A stretch of 64,000 bases of DNA. It comes from Nostoc cf. commune SO-36 (GTDB lineage: Bacteria; Cyanobacteriota; Cyanobacteriia; Cyanobacteriales; Nostocaceae). The first letter of the stretch is position 1. Each line of letters begins with the position of its first letter. The stretch is from assembly GCF_023734775.1 (NCBI RefSeq), contig NZ_AP025732.1, forward strand, positions 4,896,501 through 4,960,500, read 5' to 3'. Of the stretch, positions 17,051 to 25,552 are shown piece after piece. Position numbers and translations under genes: made by a program. The notes beneath the pieces were generated by a model. That model saw only the letters and a list, made by a program, of their open reading frames with translations. It was not told where the DNA came from and did no database searches.

Positions 17051-17458
17051 ATTTGAAACTCAATACAATTCAGTTAAGCATTTCTTCCTTCTCTTCTTTG
17101 GCGTCCTTCAGGTGGTGTCTCGTAGAAATTGCGGTTCGTTAAAAGAGTTAAGCCTAGTACCGCAAGGCGAAAGTCAGCCCCTTCCCTACGGGACGCTACG
17201 CGAACGGAAAAGTCAAAAGTCAAGCTGAGTTTTGTATTCATTACCACCTCTGAATTTGGCAGTTGAACCTTTTTACTCGGTATTTGAACCTTTTTACTCG
17301 GCAGTTGAACCTTTTTACTCGGCAGTTGAGCCTTTTTACTCGGCAGTTGAGCCTTTTTACTCGGCAGTTGAGCCTTTTTACTCGGCAGTTGAGCCTTTTT
17401 ACTCGGCAGTTGAGCCTTTTTACTCGGCAGTTGAGCCAAACCGTATTGATTTAAAACT
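17051..17458. mobile_element. Second CAATAC...GTATTG element with 10-bp target duplication, inside the efflux operon
   Basis: The element is 17061-17448 (388 bp). Its left end CAATACAATTCAGTTAAGCA, followed by TTTCTTCCTTCTCTT, matches the left end of the 4412-4533 element, and both contain GCGGTTCGTTAAAA further in. The right end is CCGTATTG. Flanking decamers are ATTTGAAACT (17051-17060) and ATTTAAAACT (17449-17458), a 9/10 target-site duplication. The right half is occupied by eight 21-bp tandem repeats. It sits between the adaptor and permease genes and would be transcribed with them. Confidence 0.75.
17258..17437. repeat. 21-bp tandem repeat array, eight full units plus 12 bp
   Basis: Units of GGCAGTTGAGCCTTTTTACTC, or a GGCAGTTGAACC variant, repeat eight times, and a ninth is cut at 12 bases where the element end begins. 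Units 4-8 are identical, so they amplified recently, while units 1-3 differ. On the minus strand the array reads AQLPSKK heptads in an open frame, but no gene is proposed. The array lies wholly within the element 17061-17448. Confidence 0.92.
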
Positions 17459-17462
17459 AACT

Positions 17463-19030
17463 TTAAGGGGAACCACCGCCTTGACGACCACCACCAGTTC
17501 CTCTTCCTCCTCCGCCTCCGCCTAGACCAGGCAAAACTCCTCCTCGTGGTGTTGATTGCGGACGTGATCCTGGAGGGAAACTGAGTAATACCCTCTCGTC
17601 TCCTGTCAATCCAGACTTAACTTCGGTAAAGTTATTTGCAGTGACGCCAGTTTCAATGCGAGTAAATACAGGTTTGTTATCTGCTCCAGGCACATATACA
17701 CCTGTGGCATTTTGTTGGCGCACGACTGAGGCGGTTGGCACTACTAAAGCATTTTCAACTTGACCGACTTGAAAATCTACTTCCGCATTCATCCCAGACC
17801 GCAGTAGCCTTTCTGGGTCTGAAAGCGATACTCTGACTTCAAAACTGGTGACGTTTTGCGCGACTATTGCTTGGGCAGCGATTTGGCTGACTTTACCTTC
17901 AAAGGTTTTTCCTGGGTAGGCATCTGCTTGAATCGAGACTTTTTGACCAAGGCTGATTTTGGAAATGTTTGTTTCCGCTAAACTGGCGACAATCTCATTT
18001 GTTGAAGCTAGAGACAAGATTGAAGAAGAAGAAGAAGAAGCTACTTCACTACTAGCGGTTGTGGGTGTCACGAAAGCACCGGGATCAGCAAACTTCTTTG
18101 TCACCACACCATCAAAAGGGGCGCGAATAATCGTGTCATTAATTTGAGCTTGGATGTTTTGCAGCGAACCACGAGCAGATGTTACCTGGGCACGGGCTGC
18201 GTCAATATCTTCTTGGCGTGTACCCGCTTTCACAAGTGCCAAAGCTTGCTGTCTCTGCTTCACCACAGCTCGGGCTTGCTCGATGTCTTCTGGACGTGAC
18301 CCGGCTTTTTGCAACCCCAGTGCTTGCTGTACTTCATTTACGTTAGCTTGGGCGCTGTCACGATTAGAACGGCTTTGGTTAAGAGTCTGAAGGGAAATAC
18401 CGCCTGCATTGTAAAGTTGTTGATTACGAACCAAATCATCTTCTGCTTGGCGAAGGGCAGCTTGAGCGCTTTGCAAGCGTGCCTGTGCTTGGGCAATATC
18501 TTGAGAGCGATTACCTGCTTGTACCTTTTGTAAATTTGCCTGGGCTTCGTCTAATACTCCTTGGGCTTGAGCAATATCTTGAGGACGATTCCCTGCGATC
18601 GCTTTTTGCAAATTCGCCTCGGCTTGTGCCAATTGTCCTTGAGCCGAGGTAAGTTGTCCCCGCAGGTTAGAATCATCCATGTAAGCGACAATCTGTCCTT
18701 GTTTGACGAGATCCCCTTCCTTGGCCAGCAGTGTTTTCAAGATGCCGGAATTTTTCGGGCTGAGGTTAATTGACCGTTCAGGCTTCACCGTTCCGTTTGC
18801 TGAAACTGTCATTGTTAAACTCTGCCTTTGTACAGGTCTTGTCAGTACCCGACGGCTGGCTTCTTGCCTGGAAACAACAGCTACTTGGTAATAAACTGCA
18901 TAGCCAATTCCCCCCAAAAGGCAAAAAGCAATTAGCCAAGAGAGCCAATTACGTCTGCCCTTTTTTTCTTTACCTCTGGAACTAAAATTGGTGAATCTAC
19001 GGCTTTTGATGTATCAATTTTCATATCCAT
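17463..19030 (-). CDS. HlyD/MacA/DevB-type efflux adaptor, frameshifted near its N-terminus
   Basis: The periplasmic adaptor of the tripartite exporter. The unbroken frame 17463-18917 gives 484 residues: an inner-membrane anchor, a barrel-sandwich hybrid (NLSPKNSGILKTLLAKEGDLVKQG), a long coiled-coil hairpin built of repeated QARLQSAQAALRQAE-type units, a beta-barrel, and a Gly-rich tail. No good start exists in that frame. Upstream, ATG at 19024 (or 19030) starts MKIDTSKAVDSPILVPEVKKK in another frame. Adding one base to the run of seven A (18961-18967) would join it to GRRNWLSWLIAFCLLGGIGY and recreate a normal cytoplasmic tail and TM anchor. The gene is therefore interrupted by a one-base loss or a sequence error. 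First gene of the operon. Confidence 0.85.
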
Positions 19031-19046
19031 TTTTTCTATAAGGAAC

Positions 19047-19092
19047 GGCTACCGAGCTAGTTATTCACGGCTAAAACTATAGCCTGGTAGCC
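19047..19092. terminator. Hairpin between efflux operon and upstream secreted-protein gene
   Basis: GGCTACC (19047-19053) pairs with GGTAGCC (19086-19092), with an inner GGCTA/TAGCC pairing, between the stop of the minus-strand gene at 19126 and the start of the adaptor. There is no strong T-tract, so a terminator role is only probable. Confidence 0.4.
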
Positions 19093-19125
19093 CTATACTG
19101 ACAATGATTTTGAGTTTTTAGTGTT

Positions 19126-19737
19126 TTAAAGGTTTATTTGCAGTACCAATCCACTAGGAAGTCTGAAGTAATCATCACGCACTCTCACTAATCTTCCAGA
19201 TGGAACAACTTCCTGATTAGGAAGAAGAATATCTCCGTTAGGAAGTCTGTAATAACCTTGATTACGCAGTCTGACTATGGATCTAGCAGGAATAATTTGC
19301 CCATTGGGATATCTGATATCACCATTGCCAAGTCTGACTACTCTGCTATAGGGTTGGTTGTTACGGTTCCAATTGTCCCTGTCTCTAGAGTTTCTGACTT
19401 CTCCAGGATAGGGTCTGCCGTTACGGTTCCAATTGTCCCTGTCTCTAGAGTTTCTGACTTCTCCAGGATAGGGTCTGCCGTTACGGTTCCAATTATCCCT
19501 GTCTCTAGAGTTTCTGACTTCTCTAGGATAGGGTCTGCCGTTACGGTTCCAATTGCCCCTGTCTCCAGGGTTTATGACTTCTACAGGATAGGGTCTGTTG
19601 TCGCGATCCCAATTTTGATCGCGATCGCCAACAACGTAGACTTTTGTCTGGGCACTTGCAGGCGCAGTCAAGAGAGTGGGAACAATGATTAGAGCAGCAG
19701 CAGCTAAAACTATCGATACACGCTTTGGTTTCAACAT
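19126..19737 (-). CDS. Secreted Asn/Arg/Pro repeat protein
   Basis: A 203-residue protein with a signal peptide (MLKPKRVSIVLAAAALIIVPTLLTAPASAQ). Residues 35-125 are 20-residue repeats of the type RDRDNWNRNGRPYPGEVRNS, encoded by nearly identical 60-bp DNA units (three consecutive units differ at only a few positions). The C-terminal 70 residues are different: YPNGQIIPARSIVRL, YYRLPNGDILLPNQEVVP and YFRLPSGLVL form a threefold repeat of a short Tyr-x-Leu-Pro-Asn/Ser-Gly beta motif. It probably acts in the periplasm or outside the cell; function unknown. The repeat number is likely to vary among strains. Confidence 0.72.
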   Translation of the reverse strand: MLKPKRVSIVLAAAALIIVPTLLTAPASAQTKVYVVGDRDQNWDRDNRPYPVEVINPGDRGNWNRNGRPYPREVRNSRDRDNWNRNGRPYPGEVRNSRDRDNWNRNGRPYPGEVRNSRDRDNWNRNNQPYSRVVRLGNGDIRYPNGQIIPARSIVRLRNQGYYRLPNGDILLPNQEVVPSGRLVRVRDDYFRLPSGLVLQINL

Positions 19738-20059
19738 GAAATTGACTCCTTATTTACATTAAAGTTCTACCCTGCTGAGGTTTGGATTCAGCAATTTTAG
19801 ACAGTTACTTTGGTTTTGACATCAATCAAAGTGTTTAATATTTACCTCGTCGTATAAATTCATACATAATAATTATTGATCAAAAAGTTGAAACCGATGT
19901 ATGACCAAAGTCATTAGTAATTCCAGACTGATGTATGACCAAAGTCACCAGTTTTTCAATGCTCATTCCCCAAGATTGGCGAGATTTTGCTACCGTCAAC
20001 AGCAGAGATCGTTTAAGCTAGCTGAAAGATTCTTTGATTAGTGGCTTAAAGGCGGTAGT
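19738..20059. promoter_or_regulatory. Shared upstream region with two copies of an 18-bp operator-like repeat
   Basis: This divergent intergenic region carries GATGTATGACCAAAGTCA twice, at 19896-19913 and 19930-19947, 34 bp apart (about three helical turns). Each copy contains the dyad TGAC-N4-GTCA. Two phased copies of a dyad between divergent genes suggest binding of a dimeric regulator. Which regulator is unknown. Confidence 0.5.
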
Positions 20060-20944
20060 GTGCCTAAACATGTTCGTTTGATTTCTTTTCTAATGATCTG
20101 TAGTTTGTGGAGTATGCCAAAAGCCGCTAACGCGCAGGCATTAATACCCCATACACTGCAACTAGATGCGACAAAGTTAGAGAAGCAGGGGTTGAGCTTG
20201 GCACAAGAGGCGGCTCAACTAGCTCAGTTCCAACAGGTTGAATTAGCTTTGCCACGAGCGCGGCTGGCTAGTCAATTGGCTCCTGGGAATGATAAAGTGT
20301 GGTTGCTCTTAGGTGGATTGCAAATACAAACTAAAGAGTTTGACGGGGCGATCGCTAGTCTGAAAAAAGCGCAATCTATCAACCCCAAAAATGGTGATAT
20401 TTTGTTTGCTTTGGGATCAGCTAATTTTCAGCAGAAAAATTACCAGGCTGCTGTTGTCAATTATCAAGATGGTTTAAAGTTAAAACCCAATGATCCAGAG
20501 GGGTTATTCGATTTGGGTAATGCTTACTTTATGCTGGGTCGATTGCCAGATGCGATCGCACAGTACGATAAGGCAGTCTCTCAAGATAAAAAATTCTGGC
20601 CGGCGCTTAACAATATTGGCTTAATCAACTACGAACAGGGTAATATCCCCGACGCGATTAAGCGATGGCAATCGGCTGTAACCCTTGATAAGAAAGCCGC
20701 AGAACCTTTATTGGCCTTGGCTGTGGCACTGTATACTAAAGGCGATACCCAACAAGGACTAACTTTGGGAGAAGCTGCACTCCGTATCGATTCACGCTAT
20801 GCTAATTTGAATTTCCTCAAAGAAAATCTCTGGGGCGATCGCCTCCTGTCTGATACGAAAAAATTCCTAGAATTACCCCGTATTCAATCAGCCCTACAGC
20901 AACCAGCATCATCATCAACCCCAGGGCAACAGCCTACTCAATAG
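20060..20944 (+). CDS. Exported tetratricopeptide-repeat protein
   Basis: A 294-residue protein with a signal peptide ending near AANAQA, followed by about five TPR units from residue 70 to 250 (NDKVWLLLGGLQIQTKEFDG; GDILFALGSANFQQKNYQAA; PEGLFDLGNAYFMLGRLPDA; WPALNNIGLINYEQGNIPDA). The tail is Pro/Ser/Gln-rich. TPR proteins of this sort act as scaffolds in photosystem, pilus or secretion assembly; which applies here is unknown. The start is GTG at 20060, after AAGGCGG. The paired dyad repeats upstream may control it. Confidence 0.8.
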   Translation: MPKHVRLISFLMICSLWSMPKAANAQALIPHTLQLDATKLEKQGLSLAQEAAQLAQFQQVELALPRARLASQLAPGNDKVWLLLGGLQIQTKEFDGAIASLKKAQSINPKNGDILFALGSANFQQKNYQAAVVNYQDGLKLKPNDPEGLFDLGNAYFMLGRLPDAIAQYDKAVSQDKKFWPALNNIGLINYEQGNIPDAIKRWQSAVTLDKKAAEPLLALAVALYTKGDTQQGLTLGEAALRIDSRYANLNFLKENLWGDRLLSDTKKFLELPRIQSALQQPASSSTPGQQPTQ

Positions 20945-21130
20945 GAGTGGGGAGCAGGGGAGCAGGGGGCAAAGAGGTAGTTTTTTATTCTCCCCATTCC
21001 CCATTCCCCATTCCCCACTTGCCTAAAAGTATCTTTTCGTAGTACATATATACTAACTAAGTACGGGAAATAGTTGCCGAAAAATATTGGCGGGCAAGTA
21101 TTCCTGAAATTAAGTCGTTAATTCCCAGTG
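20945..21130. repeat. Low-complexity GGGGAGCA / CCCCATT spacer
   Basis: A purine-rich run (GGAGTGGGGAGCAGGGGAGC) faces TCCCCATT heptamers repeated four times, so the transcript could fold into a long imperfect hairpin. This kind of repeat is common between genes in the Nostoc group. It may terminate the TPR gene and the convergent response-regulator gene. Confidence 0.5.
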
Positions 21131-21529
21131 TTAGTCTGTGGGTAGAAGTGCAATGATTTGGTCAACAAACTGTTGATGGTCAACAACTGGCTTAGAAATG
21201 TAGCCATCAGCACCGCTTTGCTTGAGAAAGTTCTCGCGATCGCCTTCCATAGCATGGGCCGTTACTAAAATAACAGGTAAGTTTGCTGTTTTTGGATCAG
21301 ATTTTAACATTTGTGTAATCTTGATCCCATCAACAGACTTACCTTGATAAACACTTCTAGACAGAGAAACATCCATCAAAATCAGGTCGACTTCTCCTGC
21401 TTGGGCAATTTTTATGACTTCTTCGACATTTTCAGTGTGTTTAACACCCAAGCCGCCACGCTTGGACAAAATTTTGGAAAAAACACGAGCATTAATTAGA
21501 TCGTCTTCGACAATTAAAACAGTTTTCAT
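21131..21529 (-). CDS. Receiver-only response regulator (CheY-like)
   Basis: A 132-residue single REC domain. It begins MKTVLIVEDDLINARVF, with the acidic pair, has the phospho-acceptor Asp in LILMDVSLSR (about residue 54), the switch Thr/Ser in VILVTAHAM, and Lys in GYISKPV. There is no output domain, so it must act through protein contacts or phosphotransfer. The frame opens at 21571, but the ATG at 21529 gives the canonical start. No histidine kinase gene is adjacent, so its partner is elsewhere. Confidence 0.9.
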   Translation of the reverse strand: MKTVLIVEDDLINARVFSKILSKRGGLGVKHTENVEEVIKIAQAGEVDLILMDVSLSRSVYQGKSVDGIKITQMLKSDPKTANLPVILVTAHAMEGDRENFLKQSGADGYISKPVVDHQQFVDQIIALLPTD

Positions 21530-21817
21530 GAGAATTTTAGTTATAGAGGTGAGGAAATTCCAGAATTCCAAAATTCAAAATTAAGAAATGCAATCATGGT
21601 AAATAAGTATCATGGCTACTAAGTTTATGTAGATTATACTCGTGTGCATCCTTTTTAATAGTCAATGTAGATCCTCGTCATCAAGGATGATACTACTGCT
21701 TTTTCTTCTGTGACTGTCAAAATTTTGTGATGAATCCTATTTGATCCGTTATGCTGTGGTTGCCGCAGTGTTGAGTTCCATCAGCTTTTATATAGTTAAA
21801 TTTCAGGGAAAAAACTC

Positions 21818-24304
21818 ATGGCAAAACAGTTAAACCTTCTCTCAACGGGACAGGTAATTCCAACAGCCCTGCACACTGAGATGCAACGGTCTTATCTAGA
21901 ATATGCCATGAGCGTGATTGTCGGGCGAGCGCTACCAGACGTGCGTGATGGCTTAAAACCAGTGCATCGCCGCATTCTATATGCAATGCACGAACTCGGT
22001 TTAGTACCAGATAGACCCTATCGAAAATGTGCCCGTGTAGTGGGTGATGTGTTGGGTAAATACCATCCCCACGGCGACCAATCAGTTTACGATGCTTTAG
22101 TTAGGCTGGTGCAGGATTTTTCTAGCCGCTATCCTTTACTAGCAGGACACGGTAACTTTGGCAGTGTCGATAATGACCCGCCAGCAGCAATGCGTTACAC
22201 AGAAACGCGCCTCGCACCCATCAGCCATGAGGGAATGCTGACAGAAATTGGTGAAGAAACTGTGGAATTTGTCGGCAACTTCGATAATTCTCAGCAAGAA
22301 CCAACGGTGTTACCTGCTCAGTTGCCATTTCTGTTGCTCAATGGCTGTTCTGGTATCGCCGTAGGAATGGCGACGAATGTTCCACCACACAACTTGGGGG
22401 AAGTTGTCGATGGGTTAATTGCCTTAATCGACAATCCAGATTTGCCAGATGAAAAATTATTCGAGTTAATTCCAGGGCCAGACTTTCCCACTGGTGGAGA
22501 AATAGTTGGTGAGACGGGAATTCGGGAAGCTTACACCACAGGTAAAGGTGGGATTCTGCTGCGGGGAGTTGCGACTCTAGAGGAAATTCCAGCCAGTAGA
22601 GGAAGTAAGCGACGGACGGCAATTATCATTACAGAATTGCCTTATCAAGTGAATAAGGCTGCCTGGATTGAAAAGGTAGCAGACTTAGTAAATCAAGGAC
22701 GCTTGCAAGGAATTTCCGATCTTCGGGATGAGAGCGATCGCGAAGGGATGCGGGTAGTAATTGAACTCAAACGCGATACCAATCCCCAAGAAGTTCTCCA
22801 GCATTTATATCACCAAACTGCTTTACAAATGACTTTTGGGGCAATTCTTCTAGCGATCGTAGATGGACAACCCCGCCAATTAAGTTTGCGTCAACTCTTG
22901 CAGGAGTTTTTGAGATTCCGAGAAGAGACGCTGAACCGTCGCTACAATTACGAGTTGGGGAAAGCCCAAAGTCGTGTGCATTTGGTGGAAGGTTTGCTCA
23001 AAGCGCTGTCGAATTTGGATGAGGTAATTCAAATTTTGCGGCAAGCTCCCGATGGGAGTACGGCAAAAATTAATCTTTGTAGCCAGCTAGATTTGAGTGA
23101 GGTACAAGGAGATGCAATTCTCGCTATGCCGTTGCGCCGTCTCACTAGTTTAGAACAGCAAAACTTGCAGCAGGAATTTGAGCAGATAAGTGGACAAATT
23201 AACTTATTGGAGCAATTACTCAACGATCGCCGGGAATTATTGAAGGCGCTGAAAAAAGATTTGCGATCGCTCAAGCGCAAGTACAGCGATCCCCGGCGAA
23301 CGAAAATCGGAGAGGAGCAAAAGTCTAGGGCAGAGGAGCAGAAGTCTAGAGCAGATGAGGAAGAGGAACTTAAATCTTCTGAACCAGTAGAGGAAGCGGT
23401 TTTAGAATTTACCCAACGGGGTTATGTCCGCCGCACCCAGCCATCCGGAAGAAAATCAAAAGCTGAAAATGGTCTGCACGATAATGACTTCATTATCCAA
23501 ACTGTGTTGACTGACACAGGGAAAGACTTGCTAATACTAACTGGTGGCGGCAAAGTCTACCCGGTGAATGTGGGAGAAATTCCCCCTACTACTGGACGTT
23601 CTCCACGGGGAAAACCTTTGATTACGATGCTTAGTAGTACTGCTCAAAGCGCTCAAGAAGCTGTAGTCAGCCGCTTTTTGCTGCCGGAAAATCTTGAAAC
23701 TAGGCAGATGATTCTCTTAACAAAACAGGGAAGAATTAAACGTCTGTCTCTGGGAGAATTTACTAACTTAACTCGGCGCGGAATCACGATTTTGAAGCTC
23801 AAAGACGATGATGAATTGTCATTTACCCAGTTCACCGCTCCAGGGGCGCATCTAATTTTAGCTAGTTCAGGTGGGCGAATGTTGCGCTTTGCAGCCAATG
23901 ATGAACAATTACCGATCATGGGTCGCACAGCGATGGGTTTACAAGCATTTCGGTTATTGAAAAATCAGCAAATGGTTGGCTGTGTCACTGTCGGTAAAGA
24001 TGACCAACTGCTGCTAGTTACTCAAGAAGGATATGCCAAGCGGATGGCTGCGAGTCAGTTGAGAGCGGCTAATCGTGGCGATTTAGGCACGCAAGCGCTG
24101 AAATTTGCTAGCAAAACTGACAACTTAGCTGGTATGGTCATAGCGATTGCATCTGGCGAGGTAGCCTTAGTGACGAATAAGGAACGGGTAGTGCGGATAC
24201 CTGTGGATACAGTGCCGCTCTTAGGTAGAGATGTCAAAGGTGAAAGCATCCTCCAACTCAACCGTGATGAAAAAATTATCACTGTGGCTGAAGTGCGATC
24301 GTAA
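21818..24304 (+). CDS. Type IIA topoisomerase subunit A (GyrA/ParC family)
   Basis: An 828-residue DNA-cleaving subunit. The winged-helix and tower region includes the catalytic Tyr127 (AAMRYTETR) and the [13 protein letters not shown] quinolone-determining region, where the position of E. coli GyrA Ser83 is Gln88. The C-terminal beta-pinwheel starts near residue 535. The canonical GyrA box (QRRGGKG) is not seen; the equivalent area reads [11 protein letters not shown], so a ParC-like or second GyrA paralogue is likely. The linker has a 21-bp tandem duplication encoding EEQKSRA twice. It partners a GyrB/ParE subunit; a gyrB lies at 29337-31273. Confidence 0.93.
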   Translation: MAKQLNLLSTGQVIPTALHTEMQRSYLEYAMSVIVGRALPDVRDGLKPVHRRILYAMHELGLVPDRPYRKCARVVGDVLGKYHPHGDQSVYDALVRLVQDFSSRYPLLAGHGNFGSVDNDPPAAMRYTETRLAPISHEGMLTEIGEETVEFVGNFDNSQQEPTVLPAQLPFLLLNGCSGIAVGMATNVPPHNLGEVVDGLIALIDNPDLPDEKLFELIPGPDFPTGGEIVGETGIREAYTTGKGGILLRGVATLEEIPASRGSKRRTAIIITELPYQVNKAAWIEKVADLVNQGRLQGISDLRDESDREGMRVVIELKRDTNPQEVLQHLYHQTALQMTFGAILLAIVDGQPRQLSLRQLLQEFLRFREETLNRRYNYELGKAQSRVHLVEGLLKALSNLDEVIQILRQAPDGSTAKINLCSQLDLSEVQGDAILAMPLRRLTSLEQQNLQQEFEQISGQINLLEQLLNDRRELLKALKKDLRSLKRKYSDPRRTKIGEEQKSRAEEQKSRADEEEELKSSEPVEEAVLEFTQRGYVRRTQPSGRKSKAENGLHDNDFIIQTVLTDTGKDLLILTGGGKVYPVNVGEIPPTTGRSPRGKPLITMLSSTAQSAQEAVVSRFLLPENLETRQMILLTKQGRIKRLSLGEFTNLTRRGITILKLKDDDELSFTQFTAPGAHLILASSGGRMLRFAANDEQLPIMGRTAMGLQAFRLLKNQQMVGCVTVGKDDQLLLVTQEGYAKRMAASQLRAANRGDLGTQALKFASKTDNLAGMVIAIASGEVALVTNKERVVRIPVDTVPLLGRDVKGESILQLNRDEKIITVAEVRS

Positions 24305-24313
24305 ATTAGGGTG

Positions 24314-24917
24314 ATGTTCAACTTGCGACAAGCCAACTTGCAGGATTTAGAGGCGCTGATCCAACTGCGTCTCTAACTCCTGCAAGTTGGCGATATTAAA
24401 GGTGACTCTGACACCACAAACCTAGCAGAAGCAACTCGAAAATATCTTAGAGTGTTCCAAAAAATAAATGATCCAAAACCCGTCATTGCGAGCAAAGCGA
24501 AGCAATCGCAAGGGCTAAGATTGCTTCTCTACGAGACGCTCCGCGAACGCTCGCAATGACAATTGAGCATTTTTTGCTTGGAGTACTCTTAGCGAAAAAA
24601 TGCCGTTGGGTGAGTTTTTCGCTTGGGTAGCTGAAGTGGATAATCAAATTGTTGCCACTAGCGGCTTGGTATTTTTTCAAAGACCCCCTTACAACGGCAA
24701 TTTCTCAGGCTTAGAAGCTTATATTATGAACGTTTATACAATTTCCATGTGGCGAGGACAGGGAATTGCAACAGCATTATTAAAGGAAATTATCAGCTTT
24801 GTCAGAGCAACTGCGGCAAAACGCCTCTGGCTTCATACCACTAAGGATGGTAAACGTATCTACGAGAAGGTTGGTTTTGTCTCGACTTCAAAAGAAATGG
24901 AAATTGTCTACTACTGA
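24314..24917 (+). pseudogene. GNAT acetyltransferase gene split by a MITE and a stop codon
   Basis: Ten bases after the topoisomerase stop, ATG 24314 opens MFNLRQANLQDLEALIQLRL, a typical GNAT start. An in-frame TAA follows at 24374-24376, and the frame then continues LLQVGDIKGDSD...EATRKYL. A 139-bp element interrupts it at 24450-24588. Removing the element with one TTA copy rejoins AAATATCTTAGCGAA as KYLSEKMPLGEFFAWVAEVD, and the rest is an intact GNAT core with the acetyl-CoA loop MWRGQGIATALL and a final IYEKVGFVSTSKEMEI. The downstream part (from 24600) is open but lacks the N-terminal strand. Non-functional unless the stop and the insertion are bypassed. Confidence 0.85.
24447..24591. 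mobile_element. 139-bp MITE related to the ISAzo13-like element, TTA target duplication
   Basis: The element is 24450-24588, flanked by TTA (24447-24449 and 24589-24591). Its ends, GAGTGTTCC and GGAGTACTC, form imperfect terminal repeats. An internal perfect 12-bp inverted repeat, GTCATTGCGAGC / GCTCGCAATGAC, is at 24482-24493 and 24549-24560. From the A at 24449, the left 28 bases match the terminal repeat of the IS at 61460-62770 at 23 of 28 positions, including the block TGATCCAA. That makes it a likely non-autonomous derivative. Removing it with one TTA restores the acetyltransferase frame exactly. Confidence 0.85.
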
Positions 24918-25214
24918 CTTAGATTATCAATATCTTTTTATTTTAAAATACAAAGGTCAAGCAATATCAATCAATTACTTGATAATTAATTTCAATAAGA
25001 TTATATTGTTTATAAAGTAAAAAATCTAGATAACATTTCTTCTGTCTCAGTAAATCTCACCGAAGGCTGATGTTTTAATCTGTATAAATAGCTATCTCTA
25101 TTTATGTCAAGGTGTTAAAACAAAAGTATAAATAATGTTGCTTTTTTTTAAATATTTGTTATATTAGTTTACATAAGGCAATAAACCTTAAAAATTAAAT
25201 TTGGAGTTTCAATC

Positions 25215-25400
25215 ATGACAAATGCAAGCACAACAAAAGTCACCACTCCTGTAATTGAAGATCGCAACGCTTGGCGCTGGGGCTTTACCCCACAAGCAGA
25301 AATATGGAACGGTCGCTTGGCAATGATTGGTTTTTCAGCAGCCGTTTTGGTTGAGCTTTTTTCTGGTCAAGGCTTTCTACATTTTTGGGGCATCCTATAA
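25215..25400 (+). CDS. hli: High-light-inducible protein (HLIP/SCP, one-helix CAB-like)
   Basis: A 61-residue single-helix member of the chlorophyll a/b-binding superfamily. The signature is [20 protein letters not shown] (about 33-52), containing the ExxNxRxAMIGF chlorophyll-binding motif, preceded by [11 protein letters not shown]. Such thylakoid proteins bind chlorophyll and carotenoid and protect photosystem assembly under high light. The start is preceded by GGAG, and a good terminator follows at 25441. It is monocistronic. The 297-bp upstream gap is very A+T-rich and probably holds a stress promoter, but no motif can be named with confidence. Confidence 0.95.
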   Translation: MTNASTTKVTTPVIEDRNAWRWGFTPQAEIWNGRLAMIGFSAAVLVELFSGQGFLHFWGIL

Positions 25401-25440
25401 GTTTTAATATCTAAGATGACCTATAGATGACGTATAAATA

Positions 25441-25481
25441 AAAAAACCTGGAGTGCTAATTCACTACCAGGTTTTTTATTT
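25441..25481 (+). terminator. Rho-independent terminator of the HLIP gene
   Basis: AAAAAACCTGG (25441-25451) pairs with CCAGGTTTTTT (25467-25477), followed by ATTTTTTTG. Strong stem plus T-tract, about 40 bases after the HLIP stop. The A-tract on the other side could also serve minus-strand transcripts. Confidence 0.85.
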
Positions 25482-25552
25482 TTTTGTAATTAGTCAGTTG
25501 TCCTTTGATTTATTTACTAATGACCAATGACTAATGACTGTTAACTAATTGA

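Noticed and set aside
17074..17439. Minus-strand 121-codon frame with AQLPSKK repeats
   Set aside because: It lies wholly within the MITE-like element and its repeat array, and the non-repeat part has no protein-like features.
19258..19692. 144-codon plus-strand frame over the 60-bp repeats
   Set aside because: It is the antisense shadow of the secreted protein, whose minus frame has a clear signal peptide.
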